The notes: generated from the sequence alone by a model not told the origin. A stretch of DNA of 42,763 nucleotides from Bacteroidota bacterium (GCA_026391075.1 JAPLES010000042.1:27143-69905), one strand, 5' to 3'. Shown: positions 34,452 to 42,269, numbered from the stretch's first letter. Numbers and translations: made by a program.

Positions 34452-35396
34452 ATGCTCGCATTCTTCCGACTCATCCGAATTTATAATCTCCTCATCATTG
34501 CTCTCGGGCTATCGTTGTTTTATTATTTTTTGATTGTGCCTAACCACGAATTTCAACTAGGCACTAAACTGTTGCCATTTACCAAAATAGATTTTGTGCT
34601 TTTTGTTTTGTCAGTAGTATTTGTAGCTGCCGCGGGCAACATCATCAACGACTATTTCGATTTCGAATTGGACAAAGAATATAAACCTGAGCGCCCTTTG
34701 CCGCAGGCAGCTTTCTCTTTAGATACCGCTATGTATATGCACGCGGTATTTGCCTTTGCAGGAATTGGTCTTGGTTTTTATTTAGGTTGGGGTTACAATT
34801 ATTTCAAGGTAGGTTATATGTATATCATGTCTGTGCTGCTTTTGTATTTGTACTCTTCTTACTTAAAAAAGATTGCCCTGGTGGGCAATATGGTTATTGC
34901 TGCACTTACGGGTTTTATGTTCGTGTTGCTCATGATGTTTGAAGTAAATTTTTTGAACACAGTTCATTTTGATTTTGCCGAACGCATAGTAAATATTTTA
35001 AAACAGGCAGTAGTGTTTTACGGGGGCTTTGCTTTCCTAACAAACCTAGCACGCGAAATTGTAAAAGACCTCGAAGACCGCGAAGGTGACGAAGCCTACA
35101 ACGTTCACACACTTCCCGTGCAATACGGTGATAATTTTGCAAAAGCTGTAGCAGCCTTAGTTATGTTTGCTCTAATAGGAGGCGTTGGCCATTTCATGAA
35201 AGGCTTTTGGGATATGCACGCCACGAAAGAATTTTTCTATCTGCTTTCTTTGATTGTTTTCCCAACTCTGGCTGCAATCGTTTTGCTCATTATCGCAAAA
35301 GATAAAAAGCAATACGCCCTCGTTAATCTTTTACTCAAAGCTATTATGCTATTCGGCATTCTTTCCATTCCTGCATTTTATTACTTCACTAAATAG
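34452..35396 (+). CDS. UbiA-family prenyltransferase
   Basis: This 314-residue membrane protein has about eight helices. The first Asp-rich motif is NDYFDFELDKEYKPERPLP and the second is EIVKDLEDREGDEAYNVHTLP, both needed for Mg-prenyl-diphosphate binding. The sequence is closest in feel to the geranylgeranylglycerol-phosphate geranylgeranyltransferase-like group seen in Bacteroidota, but menaquinone or heme enzymes are possible. It should join an isoprenoid chain to a polar acceptor in the inner membrane. It lies between the DUF2520 and Maf genes on one strand. Confidence 0.85.
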   Translation: MLAFFRLIRIYNLLIIALGLSLFYYFLIVPNHEFQLGTKLLPFTKIDFVLFVLSVVFVAAAGNIINDYFDFELDKEYKPERPLPQAAFSLDTAMYMHAVFAFAGIGLGFYLGWGYNYFKVGYMYIMSVLLLYLYSSYLKKIALVGNMVIAALTGFMFVLLMMFEVNFLNTVHFDFAERIVNILKQAVVFYGGFAFLTNLAREIVKDLEDREGDEAYNVHTLPVQYGDNFAKAVAALVMFALIGGVGHFMKGFWDMHATKEFFYLLSLIVFPTLAAIVLLIIAKDKKQYALVNLLLKAIMLFGILSIPAFYYFTK

Positions 35397-35411
35397 TGGT
35401 TCTAAGTTTTA

Positions 35412-36002
35412 ATGGCTCATCAATCATCAATCATCAATCATCAATCATCAATTGTTCTTGCGTCCAACTCTCCGCGTAGAAAAGAACTGCTCACCATGGC
35501 GGGTTTTGAGTTCGTAGTCAAATCAAAAAATGTTGAAGAGAATCATCCCGATGGAATGAAGCAGGAAGAAATTCCTGTTCATCTGGCACACAAAAAAGCA
35601 AAAGTTTTTCTTCAAGAAATTGCCGATAATGAAATTGTTATAGGTGCTGATACTATTGTTTTACTCAACGGAAAGATTTACGAAAAGCCCACAGATAGAG
35701 AAGATGCCATCAATATGCTCACTGCCCTAAGCGGACAAATGCACGAAGTGATAACCGGAGTTTGTATTCTATCAAAGCAAAAAGAAATTCTGTTTTCAGA
35801 AACTACCAAAGTTTATTTCAATGAGTTGAAAAGAGAAGAGATTGAGTTTTATGTGGACAAGTGCAAACCCTACGACAAAGCAGGTTCATACGCTTGTCAG
35901 GAATGGATTGGCGCTGTTGCCATTAGAAAATTTGAAGGCGATTACTTCAATGTAGTTGGCTTACCCATCAACCGTGTTTATCAGGAACTGAAAAACTTCT
36001 GA
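35412..36002 (+). CDS. maf: Maf-family nucleotide pyrophosphatase
   Basis: The 196-residue protein has Maf motifs SIVLASNSPRRKELLTMAGFEF, NEIVIGADTIVLLNGKIYEKP, the LSGQMHEVITGV segment and DKAGSYACQEWIGAVAIRKFEGDYFNVVGLPI. Such enzymes hydrolyse dTTP, UTP or modified NTPs. The only ATG that reaches the domain is at 35412, and codons 3-13 or so (HQSSIINHQSSI) are encoded by five 7-nt repeats, so repeat-number change would shift the frame. The stop TGA overlaps the ATG of the next gene (TGATG), so the two are coupled. Confidence 0.9.
   Translation: MAHQSSIINHQSSIVLASNSPRRKELLTMAGFEFVVKSKNVEENHPDGMKQEEIPVHLAHKKAKVFLQEIADNEIVIGADTIVLLNGKIYEKPTDREDAINMLTALSGQMHEVITGVCILSKQKEILFSETTKVYFNELKREEIEFYVDKCKPYDKAGSYACQEWIGAVAIRKFEGDYFNVVGLPINRVYQELKNF
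35418..35452 (+). repeat. Five tandem heptamers (CATCAAT) inside the start of maf
   Basis: Five perfect copies of CATCAAT start at the third codon of the Maf frame. Seven is not a multiple of three, so gain or loss of one or two copies would break the reading frame. This is the form of a phase-variable tract, but a neutral intergenic repeat that happens to be included in the frame is also possible. Confidence 0.85.
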
Positions 36003-36907
36003 TGAAAAATCCTTTCAACGATTCTCCGCTTCAACAATTAAACGACAAGCTTTTCGAAGAAAAAGGTGTTGTTGTTTTTATTAAACGCGAAGATTTAATT
36101 CATGAACACATTCAAGGTAATAAGTGGCGCAAGCTCAAATACAATTTGTATGAAGCGCGACTGAACAAACAAAACACACTGCTCACTTTTGGTGGTGCTT
36201 ACTCCAATCATATTTATGCTACTGCGGCAGCTTCAAAACTTTTTCATTTCAAAGCAATTGGAATTATAAGAGGAGAGGAGCCGCAAATAAAAAGTGATAC
36301 ACTTTTGTTTGCTGCTTCGCAAGGAATGGAACTGTACTTCATGGACAGAGAAATGTATCGGCAAAAAAACAATCCCGAAAACATTGAAAGCCTTCGTGTA
36401 CAAATTGGTGACTTCTATTACATACCCGAGGGCGGAACGAATGTTCACGCCTTAGAAGGGGTCGAAGAAATTATTTCTGAAATAGAAATAGATTTTGATT
36501 TTATCTGTACTCCTGTAGGAACAGGAGGAACACTCGCGGGTTTGTTAGCTGGTTTAAGAGGAGAGAAGCAAACTATTGGTTTCAGTTCATTAAAAGGAGA
36601 AGATACGCTTACACAAAATGTGCATGAATTAGTGAAGTCATACACAGGTTTTGACTTCACTAACTTCTCCATCAACTTCGATTATCATTTTGGAGGTTAC
36701 GCCAAAACAAAACCTGACTTGATTGAATTTATCAAAATTTTCAAGCACAAATTTGGTATACAGTTAGAACCTGTTTACACCGGCAAAATGTTTTATGGTT
36801 TGTTTGATTTGATACAGAAAGATTACTTCCCTAAAGGTTCACGCATTGTAGCCTTGCACACAGGCGGTTTGCAAGGGTTGAGCGGATTTCCAGAACTACA
36901 GCAATAG
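36002..36907 (+). CDS. PLP-dependent ACC deaminase / D-cysteine desulfhydrase-like enzyme
   Basis: The 301 residues have a tryptophan-synthase-beta-like fold. Motifs are VFIKREDLIHEHIQGNKWRKL, with the PLP Lys in the GNK segment, TFGGAYSNHIYATAAA, YIPEGGTNVHALEGVEEI and FICTPVGTGGTLAGLLAGL (the phosphate-binding loop). Members convert 1-aminocyclopropane-1-carboxylate or D-cysteine to a keto acid, with ammonia or sulfide; the true substrate cannot be fixed from sequence alone. It overlaps maf by one base. Its stop adjoins the convergent DUF5522 gene directly. Confidence 0.85.
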   Translation: MKNPFNDSPLQQLNDKLFEEKGVVVFIKREDLIHEHIQGNKWRKLKYNLYEARLNKQNTLLTFGGAYSNHIYATAAASKLFHFKAIGIIRGEEPQIKSDTLLFAASQGMELYFMDREMYRQKNNPENIESLRVQIGDFYYIPEGGTNVHALEGVEEIISEIEIDFDFICTPVGTGGTLAGLLAGLRGEKQTIGFSSLKGEDTLTQNVHELVKSYTGFDFTNFSINFDYHFGGYAKTKPDLIEFIKIFKHKFGIQLEPVYTGKMFYGLFDLIQKDYFPKGSRIVALHTGGLQGLSGFPELQQ

Positions 36908-37099
36908 CTAATTTAGTTTTGGACGATCGAGATCGGTAGTTTCTTTCTTCGTAACATTTTCCCTTTCAAATCCATACGGACAATGCTTACATCCGTTCTT
37001 GCAACAGAAGCCACGGTCTACATGATATTTTTCAGTAAAAACCAATAGACCTTTCTTATCAAAATAGTAAAGTGCTTCTTCTCCTAAAGGAAAACTCAT
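36908..37099 (-). CDS. DUF5522 small Cys-rich protein
   Basis: The protein has 63 residues. The family motif is YHVDRGFCCKNGCKHCPYGF, with four Cys and a His that could bind zinc or an iron-sulfur cluster. The head is GEEALYYFDKKGLLVFTEKY. The protein is highly conserved in Bacteroidota as I remember it, but its function is not known to me. It follows the secreted-protein gene (37106) by 6 nt on the same strand, so the two may share a transcript. Confidence 0.85.
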   Translation of the reverse strand: MSFPLGEEALYYFDKKGLLVFTEKYHVDRGFCCKNGCKHCPYGFERENVTKKETTDLDRPKLN

Positions 37100-37105
37100 T
37101 TGCGT

Positions 37106-37729
37106 TTATTGTTTACCTCCCATTGTTGCTTTTTTCCAAGCGGAGTATTTTGTGCTGCTAATTAACTCGAACATATCTTGAAAAGGATGTGCCCAGTAAT
37201 ACTTTAGACCAGGTCCACCTGGTTCACCGGTCATTCTTTCGGTAAGTAAAACCTTACGACTGGCAATGTCGAAAAGTACAAGATGCGCAACTCCTTCCTT
37301 CTTTACTTTACTAAAACTTTCAACAAAAAAGACACAACCCAAGCCTGTTTTGTGATCGCCCGCTGTTTTATACTCGCTTATCGCCTGAGAAATCATTTCC
37401 TTTGTTATAGGTGTAGCTTTCCCATGTGTGCTACTCATATCAATGGCAGAATTGCGCGTTTGCACAACCGATAAATCATTGTAAACATCACGTTTTTCGA
37501 AAGCGCCTTCCTTATAATATCGCGATTCAGAAATAAGCGTGTAGTTCCATTCATTAAAGAGGGTGTTCTTAATTTCATCGTCCTTCGCGTCTGGTATAGC
37601 CAATTTTGCTTTGCTAAAGTCTAGTCCGAACCAAATTATTTCATTCGTTGTAAAAATCATTTTGGCATCCTGCGAGTGAGCAAGTTGGAAACCGAAAACA
37701 GCAATAATTAGGAGAAGACTATTTTTCAT
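37106..37729 (-). CDS. Secreted protein of unknown function
   Basis: The 207 residues carry a signal peptide ending QLAHSQ. The mature part starts DAKMIFTTNEIIWFGLDFSKAKLAIPDAKDD and includes YCVFF-like strand patterns (GLGCVFFVESFSKVKKEGVAHLVLFD) and LTERMTGEPGGPGLKYYWAHPFQDMFE. No domain name is recognised. It is probably periplasmic or surface-exposed, and cotranscribed with the DUF5522 gene downstream. The 135-bp AT-rich gap to the divergent thioesterase gene has no clear promoter match. Confidence 0.7.
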   Translation of the reverse strand: MKNSLLLIIAVFGFQLAHSQDAKMIFTTNEIIWFGLDFSKAKLAIPDAKDDEIKNTLFNEWNYTLISESRYYKEGAFEKRDVYNDLSVVQTRNSAIDMSSTHGKATPITKEMISQAISEYKTAGDHKTGLGCVFFVESFSKVKKEGVAHLVLFDIASRKVLLTERMTGEPGGPGLKYYWAHPFQDMFELISSTKYSAWKKATMGGKQ

Positions 37730-37864
37730 AATTTAAAAAGATTGAAAGTGATTTAACTATTTTGAATACGAGGCTAAAATAGAAAAAGGAATATTTTTTG
37801 AAAATGCTTTTTCACAAAAACAATAAATAAAAATATCGAATAAATTGCCTTTAAAATCTAATTC

Positions 37865-38269
37865 ATGTTTATCTACAACCATCAACTACGCGTTCGCTAT
37901 GGCGATACAGACCAAATGGGTTACGTGTATTACGGCAACTACGGCTATTACTATGAGCAAGCACGCTCCGAAGCCATTCGTTCACTTGGAATAAGCTACA
38001 AAGAAATTGAAGACAGCGGAACCATGATGCCTATTACCCGTATGAACATAAAATACATCCAACCGGCTAAGTACGATGAATTGCTACTTATTAAAACTTT
38101 TGTTCCCGAATTGTCGAACAGAATTATTCTATTCAAGTATGAAATTTTTAATGAACAAAATAGTTTGATAAACGAAGGGGAAACTCAATTGATATTTATT
38201 GATGCAATAACTAAAAAATTAAAAATGACTCCTTCTATTCTACTTGAAAAAATGAAACCTTTCTTTTAA
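37865..38269 (+). CDS. YbgC/4-hydroxybenzoyl-CoA-type thioesterase
   Basis: This 134-residue single hot-dog-fold enzyme starts with HQLRVRYGDTDQMGYVYYGNYGYYYEQARSEAIRSLG, which holds the catalytic Asp of the DTDxxG motif. MPITRMNIKYIQPAKYDELLLIKT follows. It should hydrolyse acyl-CoA or acyl-ACP thioesters. YbgC proteins often sit with Tol-Pal genes, but here the neighbours are a YihY membrane protein and an unknown secreted protein, so the substrate is unclear. Confidence 0.87.
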   Translation: MFIYNHQLRVRYGDTDQMGYVYYGNYGYYYEQARSEAIRSLGISYKEIEDSGTMMPITRMNIKYIQPAKYDELLLIKTFVPELSNRIILFKYEIFNEQNSLINEGETQLIFIDAITKKLKMTPSILLEKMKPFF

Positions 38270-38272
38270 TTC

Positions 38273-38280
38273 TATTTTCG
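38273..38280 (+). promoter_or_regulatory. Possible -7 box of the YihY gene
   Basis: TATTTTCG fits TAnnTTyG and lies 16 nt before the ATG at 38297. No -33 TTG is seen at the right spacing, and readthrough from the thioesterase gene is equally possible. Confidence 0.3.
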
Positions 38281-38296
38281 CCACAGCTAATTAACC

Positions 38297-39277
38297 ATGA
38301 AAGAAATTTGGGCATTACTTGCTGAACGGTATCCTTTTTTAATTGACGTTTTAGTAAAGGCTAAAACATTTACACTACCAGGGTTTGATGGCATTCCGGT
38401 ATTTAATGTTTTTCAATTTTTTATCGCAGAAATCAGAGCTAACTCCTTACCCACACGCAGCAAGGCAATAGCTTTCAGTTTCTTTTTAGCCATATTCCCT
38501 GCGCTAACTTTTGTGTTTTCACTTATTCCCTACATTCCTTATTTCAGTGCAATGGATGACAAGATTTTAGAGTTTCTGAGGCAGGTTTTGCCAAACAAAG
38601 AAACCTATTCTTTCATCAAGTCTTTTATTCAACCCTTACTTAAAGATTTAGCAAAACACAAACGCGGTGGACTGTTAACAGGTTCCATTTTTATGGTTGT
38701 ATTCCTTACTTCGAACGGTGTAATGGCCATGATGAGTTCATTTGATAAGTCATATGACAAATACAAAAAAAGAAATGCAATTCATAGTCGCTTAGTGGCG
38801 CTGCAAATTACGGTGTTGCTTGTTATACTTTTTATTTTCTCTTTAGGTCTTGTCATTCTAGGTCAGGATATACTTGCGTTTATTTTTGATTCGCTTAAAA
38901 TCAAGAGTGCATTTACGCATCTTCTACTTAATTTTCTTCGCTACGCACTCATACTTTTAATGTTCTTTCTGGGCATTTCTCTCATTTATTACTATGGTCC
39001 TGCTACAAAAAAGAAGTACAAATTTATTTCTACAGGTGCAACGGTGGCCACAGTGCTTTCAATTTTAGTTTCAATAGGTTTTTCTTACTGGGTAAGTAAT
39101 TTCAATAAACTAAATGTCATCTTTGGCTCTATAGGAACCATTATGCTCTTAATGATTTGGCTCAATTTGAATGCTTTTGTTTTGTTGGTTGGCTATGAAA
39201 TAAATGCTAGTATTCATTACAACACAAATTTGCGCACAAAAGAATTAGACGTAAAAGATGTTTCTCAGAAAAAATAA
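38297..39277 (+). CDS. YihY/BrkB-family inner-membrane protein
   Basis: The 326 residues contain about six membrane helices. Family features are RSKAIAFSFFLAIFPALTFVFSLIPY, FMVVFLTSNGVMAMMSSFDKSY, YYYGPATKKKYKFISTGATVATVLS and the end segment FNKLNVIFGSIGTIMLLMIWLNLNAFVLLVGYEINA. Once annotated as ribonuclease BN, the family is now regarded as a membrane protein of unclear function. The end of the coding region overlaps the putative decayed tail of the opposing Smr gene. Confidence 0.9.
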   Translation: MKEIWALLAERYPFLIDVLVKAKTFTLPGFDGIPVFNVFQFFIAEIRANSLPTRSKAIAFSFFLAIFPALTFVFSLIPYIPYFSAMDDKILEFLRQVLPNKETYSFIKSFIQPLLKDLAKHKRGGLLTGSIFMVVFLTSNGVMAMMSSFDKSYDKYKKRNAIHSRLVALQITVLLVILFIFSLGLVILGQDILAFIFDSLKIKSAFTHLLLNFLRYALILLMFFLGISLIYYYGPATKKKYKFISTGATVATVLSILVSIGFSYWVSNFNKLNVIFGSIGTIMLLMIWLNLNAFVLLVGYEINASIHYNTNLRTKELDVKDVSQKK

Positions 39278-39323
39278 ATGATTGAACTGCCGTAACCGTA
39301 GCGGCTGTGGTATTCATTACAAC
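39210..39323. repeat. 14-nt direct repeat 100 bp apart (YihY end and Smr break)
   Basis: GTATTCATTACAAC occurs at 39210-39223, inside the YihY gene, and at 39310-39323, exactly on the point where the Smr gene changes frame. The offset is exactly 100 bp. It may be the trace of a template switch or of a misjoin. Confidence 0.7.
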
Positions 39324-39610
39324 TTTCCTTTTCCTAACCCATGCACCACTCTAAATTCAAATTTGCCTGCGGCAATGGCCTTATCCATAGCCTTTTCAAA
39401 CTCATCAAGTTGATGAAACAAAGCATCCTGTGAAGGGATTTTTCCTTTAATTAATTCGGCTTGCTCCAAGTGTAAATCAATTTCATCAAGTGCATTTTCA
39501 ATCTTGTTACTGAAACCTGGATTAGTTGCACCCATCATATACATGCGCAAAAGATCTGGATCGAAGTCGTTGTTACCAGGCGATCTGTTTTTGTTCTTCT
39601 TCTTTTTCAT
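39265..39610 (-). pseudogene. Smr-domain protein, disrupted by an internal deletion
   Basis: From the ATG at 39610 the frame encodes a basic head and an Smr-like domain: IENALDEIDLHLEQAELIKG and FEFRVVHGLGKGKL. It stops at 39317, just after the HGxGxG motif. One base later another frame reads NEYHSRYGYGSSIIYFF and stops at 39265; this looks like the expected Smr C-terminus (an NEYHxxYGxGxT-type segment). About 17-18 codons between the two parts are missing and the frame is shifted, a net loss of about 53 nt by family comparison from memory. The break coincides with the 14-nt repeat at 39310. The function of small Smr proteins (possible nucleic-acid nicking) is unclear. Confidence 0.68.
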
Positions 39611-39648
39611 CAGCGAAAAGAGTTTCAAAATTAGAAAGGTTTAAAAAC

Positions 39649-39680
39649 AAAAAGGTCATGCACGAATGCATGACCTTTTT
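39649..39680 (-). terminator. Perfect 14-bp terminator hairpin
   Basis: AAAAAGGTCATGCA (39649-39662) and TGCATGACCTTTTT (39667-39680) flank a CGAA loop. It lies after the small lipoprotein gene on the minus strand and before the Smr gene, with T-runs on both strands. Confidence 0.88.
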
Positions 39681-39699
39681 ATTTTGTGCTTTTTACTAA

Positions 39700-39888
39700 T
39701 TACTTAGCAGGAGCAACAGCTGTAGTATCAGCAGGCGCAACTGTAGAATCAGCAGGTGCTGTAGTTTCAGCAGCAGCAGCCACAGCAGTTGTGTCAGCAG
39801 TAGCTTCAGTTGATTCAGCTGGTTTGTTGTTGCAAGCAGAAAGAACCATTACAGTTACTGCTACGAAAGCGAAAAATACCTTTTTCAT
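39700..39888 (-). CDS. Small Ala/Thr-rich lipoprotein
   Basis: The protein has 62 residues from the ATG at 39888; the longer open frame overlaps the der gene and is not credible. It has a lipobox VMVLSAC, then NNKPAESTEATADTTAVAAA and repeats of the APADTTAVA type, with no folded domain. It is probably a low-complexity lipoprotein anchored in the outer or inner membrane. It is followed 20 nt later by a perfect terminator. Confidence 0.75.
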   Translation of the reverse strand: MKKVFFAFVAVTVMVLSACNNKPAESTEATADTTAVAAAAETTAPADSTVAPADTTAVAPAK

Positions 39889-40030
39889 TTCTTTTGTTTT
39901 TAGTTTAAGGTTAATTAATTGACCGCGCAAATATAATTTTCCAAATTTAGGATTACCAAATTTTGCTAATTTTTTTTTCCTGTAGCTATCCACACTCCAA
40001 ATGTAGAACTGTAGCGGGTTTGAGGCAGTC

Positions 40031-41341
40031 CTATTTTTCGCGGAAAAAAATATTGATTGGAACACCATTAAAATCGAAGGTGTCGCGGAGTTTATTTTCC
40101 AAATAATTGCGATACGATTCCCGAATATACTTTGGATGATTAGCGAAAAAAGCAAAAGCTGGCGTAGGAGTTGGGAGCTGAGTAACGTATTTAATCTTTA
40201 CCAACTTTCCATCCATAGCCGGTGGGTGATAATGCTCAATTACTTCCAGCATTACTTCATTCAACTTAGAAGTGGGTATTTTTCTTCTCAGGTTTTCATA
40301 CACTTTCTCTACTAATTCAATAATTCGGAAAATACGTTGCTTATCGTGCACCGAAATAAAGATGATAGGCACGTCACTAAAAGGAGCAAGTTTTGATCGC
40401 AACGTAGCTTCGTAATCGCGTGCTGTATTTGTTTCTTTAGTAATTAAATCCCATTTGTTAACCGCTATTACAATTCCCCTGTGTTTCTTGATGGCCATTT
40501 TGTAAATAGCCAAATCTTGGTGTGTAATTCCTTTCGTTGCATCAATCACAATCACTGCGATGTCTGACTCATCAAGCGCTTTGATAGCTCTAATGACAGA
40601 ATAAAATTCAAGATTCTCGTGCACTTTAGCCTTACTTCTAATTCCAGCTGTATCAATTAGAATTAAATTTTTACCATACTTGCTGTATCGGGAGTGAAGC
40701 GAATCGCGCGTAGTTCCGGCTATGTCGGTTACTATGTTTCTGTCTTCTCCAAGTAAAGCATTTACTAAGGAAGATTTCCCAACGTTTGGTTGACCGATGA
40801 TGCAAATTTTGGGAACATCTTTTTCGATAGGTTCCTCATTATTATCTTCTTTAATTTTTTCAACAACGGCATCTAATAGTTCTCCTGTGCCTGAACCTGT
40901 CATAGAAGCAATGAAAAAAATATTTTCTAATCCCAAACTATAGAACTCATTCGCTTCATTCATGCGAGTATGGTTGTCAACTTTATTGACAACCAAAAAA
41001 ACATTCTTCTGATGTTTTCGAAGCAACCGGGCAAAGTCATCATCAAGATTTGTAATTCCGGTAGTGGCATCCACCAAAAACAAAAGGAGTGAAGCTTCCT
41101 CAATGGCAATTAAAACTTGTTCACGAATATGTTTTTCAAAAACATCTTTAGAATGCGGAACAAAACCTCCCGTGTCAATCACGTTAAATGTTTTGCCGCC
41201 CCATTCGCATTCTCCGTAAATACGGTCGCGCGTAACTCCACTGAAGTCATCGACAATGGCTTTTTTTTCACCTATTAAACGATTAAATAAAGTTGACTTG
41301 CCTACGTTTGGTCTGCCTATGATTGCTACTGTAAATCCCAT
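40031..41341 (-). CDS. der: Ribosome-assembly GTPase Der
   Basis: This 436-residue protein has two G domains, the Der (EngA) signature. G domain 1: [37 protein letters not shown] domain 2: GQPNVGKSSLVNALLGEDRNIVTD, DTAGIRSKAKV, VNKWDLI. The C-terminal KH-like domain starts near VYENLRRKIPTSKLNEVM. It acts in maturation of the 50S subunit and is usually essential. It starts 43 nt after the end of era on the same strand, so the two probably form an operon. Confidence 0.95.
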   Translation of the reverse strand: MGFTVAIIGRPNVGKSTLFNRLIGEKKAIVDDFSGVTRDRIYGECEWGGKTFNVIDTGGFVPHSKDVFEKHIREQVLIAIEEASLLLFLVDATTGITNLDDDFARLLRKHQKNVFLVVNKVDNHTRMNEANEFYSLGLENIFFIASMTGSGTGELLDAVVEKIKEDNNEEPIEKDVPKICIIGQPNVGKSSLVNALLGEDRNIVTDIAGTTRDSLHSRYSKYGKNLILIDTAGIRSKAKVHENLEFYSVIRAIKALDESDIAVIVIDATKGITHQDLAIYKMAIKKHRGIVIAVNKWDLITKETNTARDYEATLRSKLAPFSDVPIIFISVHDKQRIFRIIELVEKVYENLRRKIPTSKLNEVMLEVIEHYHPPAMDGKLVKIKYVTQLPTPTPAFAFFANHPKYIRESYRNYLENKLRDTFDFNGVPINIFFREK

Positions 41342-41384
41342 ACAAATTTGATTAATGATAATTGCTAAATAACTTCTCGAATTA

Positions 41385-42201
41385 CTAGTAGCCCAGTTTT
41401 TTTAAAGTGGATGCATCGTTGCGCCATTTATCTTTCACCTTTACAAAAAGTTCCAAATGAACATGTTTGCCTATCAGTTCTTCGATACTTTTCCTGGCTT
41501 CAGTGCCTACTTTTTTCAATGCATCTCCTTTATTTCCAATGATAATTGCTTTTTGCGATTCGCGCTCAACAAATATCACACAGCGTATGCGGTCGAGTTT
41601 TTCTTCTTCTTTATAAGTGTCTACAACTACTTCACACGAGTAAGGAATTTCTTTTGTGTAATGAAGAAATATTTTCTCACGCACTATTTCCGAAACAAAG
41701 AAACGAACATTTCTATCGGTAAATTCTCCTTTATCAAAATAGGCGGGCGATTCAGGAAGTAATTCAACAATTTTTTTTATTACCTTTTTTGCATTGATAC
41801 CTGACGAAGCTGTAATTGGAATTACTTCGTAATTCAATTTTTCTTTCCAATAGTTGACCAAAGTTTCAGTTTCTTCCTTCTGATACAAATCAATTTTATT
41901 CAGCAGAACAAAAGTTGGTGTTTTGGTTGATTGAATCAATTCAATTAAATGCTTCTGCTCTTCCTCTTTTTGGAACTTATCGGTTACAAAAATTGTATGC
42001 AGGCTGATTGATGTAACCGGGGGTATCTGAAAAAACAATTTGATAATCATCCGCATTCACCATTCCTAAAATACGATGACGCGTAGTTTGTGCTTTCGGA
42101 GAAATAATACTCATGCGCTCACCCACCAATTCATTCATCAAGGTTGACTTACCTACGTTGGGAAGCCCAATAATATTTACGTAACCTGCTTTGTGATTCA
42201 T
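41385..42201 (-). pseudogene. era: GTPase Era, disrupted inside the G domain
   Basis: From the ATG at 42201 the frame gives [23 protein letters not shown] (G1), [15 protein letters not shown] (G2) and VFSDTPG (G3), then leaves frame and stops near 41977. Another frame continues with [32 protein letters not shown] (G4), ITASSGINAKK (G5) and a KH domain with AIIIGNKGDALKKVGTEARKSIEEL, to 41385. About 18-19 codons between DTPG and IFVTD (the KLQESMMxFVxxALxDADV region of relatives) seem absent, a net loss of roughly 55-58 nt. Era is normally needed for 16S rRNA maturation, so a sequence or assembly error is suspected. Arms CGGTTACA/TGTAACCG (41981-42019) enclose the junction. Confidence 0.82.
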
Positions 42202-42210
42202 AACGGGCTG

Positions 42211-42218
42211 CGAATTTA
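42211..42218 (-). promoter_or_regulatory. Possible -7 box of era
   Basis: On the minus strand TAAATTCG fits TAnnTTyG and lies 9 nt before the ATG at 42201. It sits next to the divergent tRNA-fMet promoter. No -33 TTG is seen. Confidence 0.35.
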
Positions 42219-42228
42219 AGAAAGCAAC

Positions 42229-42258
42229 TTGCATTCTATTTATTAAGGAATATATTTG
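42229..42258 (+). promoter_or_regulatory. Promoter of tRNA-fMet
   Basis: TTG (42229-42231), a 19-nt spacer and TATATTTG (42251-42258) match the Bacteroidota consensus fully. The tRNA starts 12 nt after the -7 box. It is divergent from era. Confidence 0.7.
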
Positions 42259-42269
42259 CCGCCCCATAT

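Noticed and set aside
39889-40155. N-terminal extension of the small lipoprotein frame
   Set aside because: It overlaps the end of der in another frame and lacks a signal. The ATG at 39888 directly precedes a lipoprotein signal.
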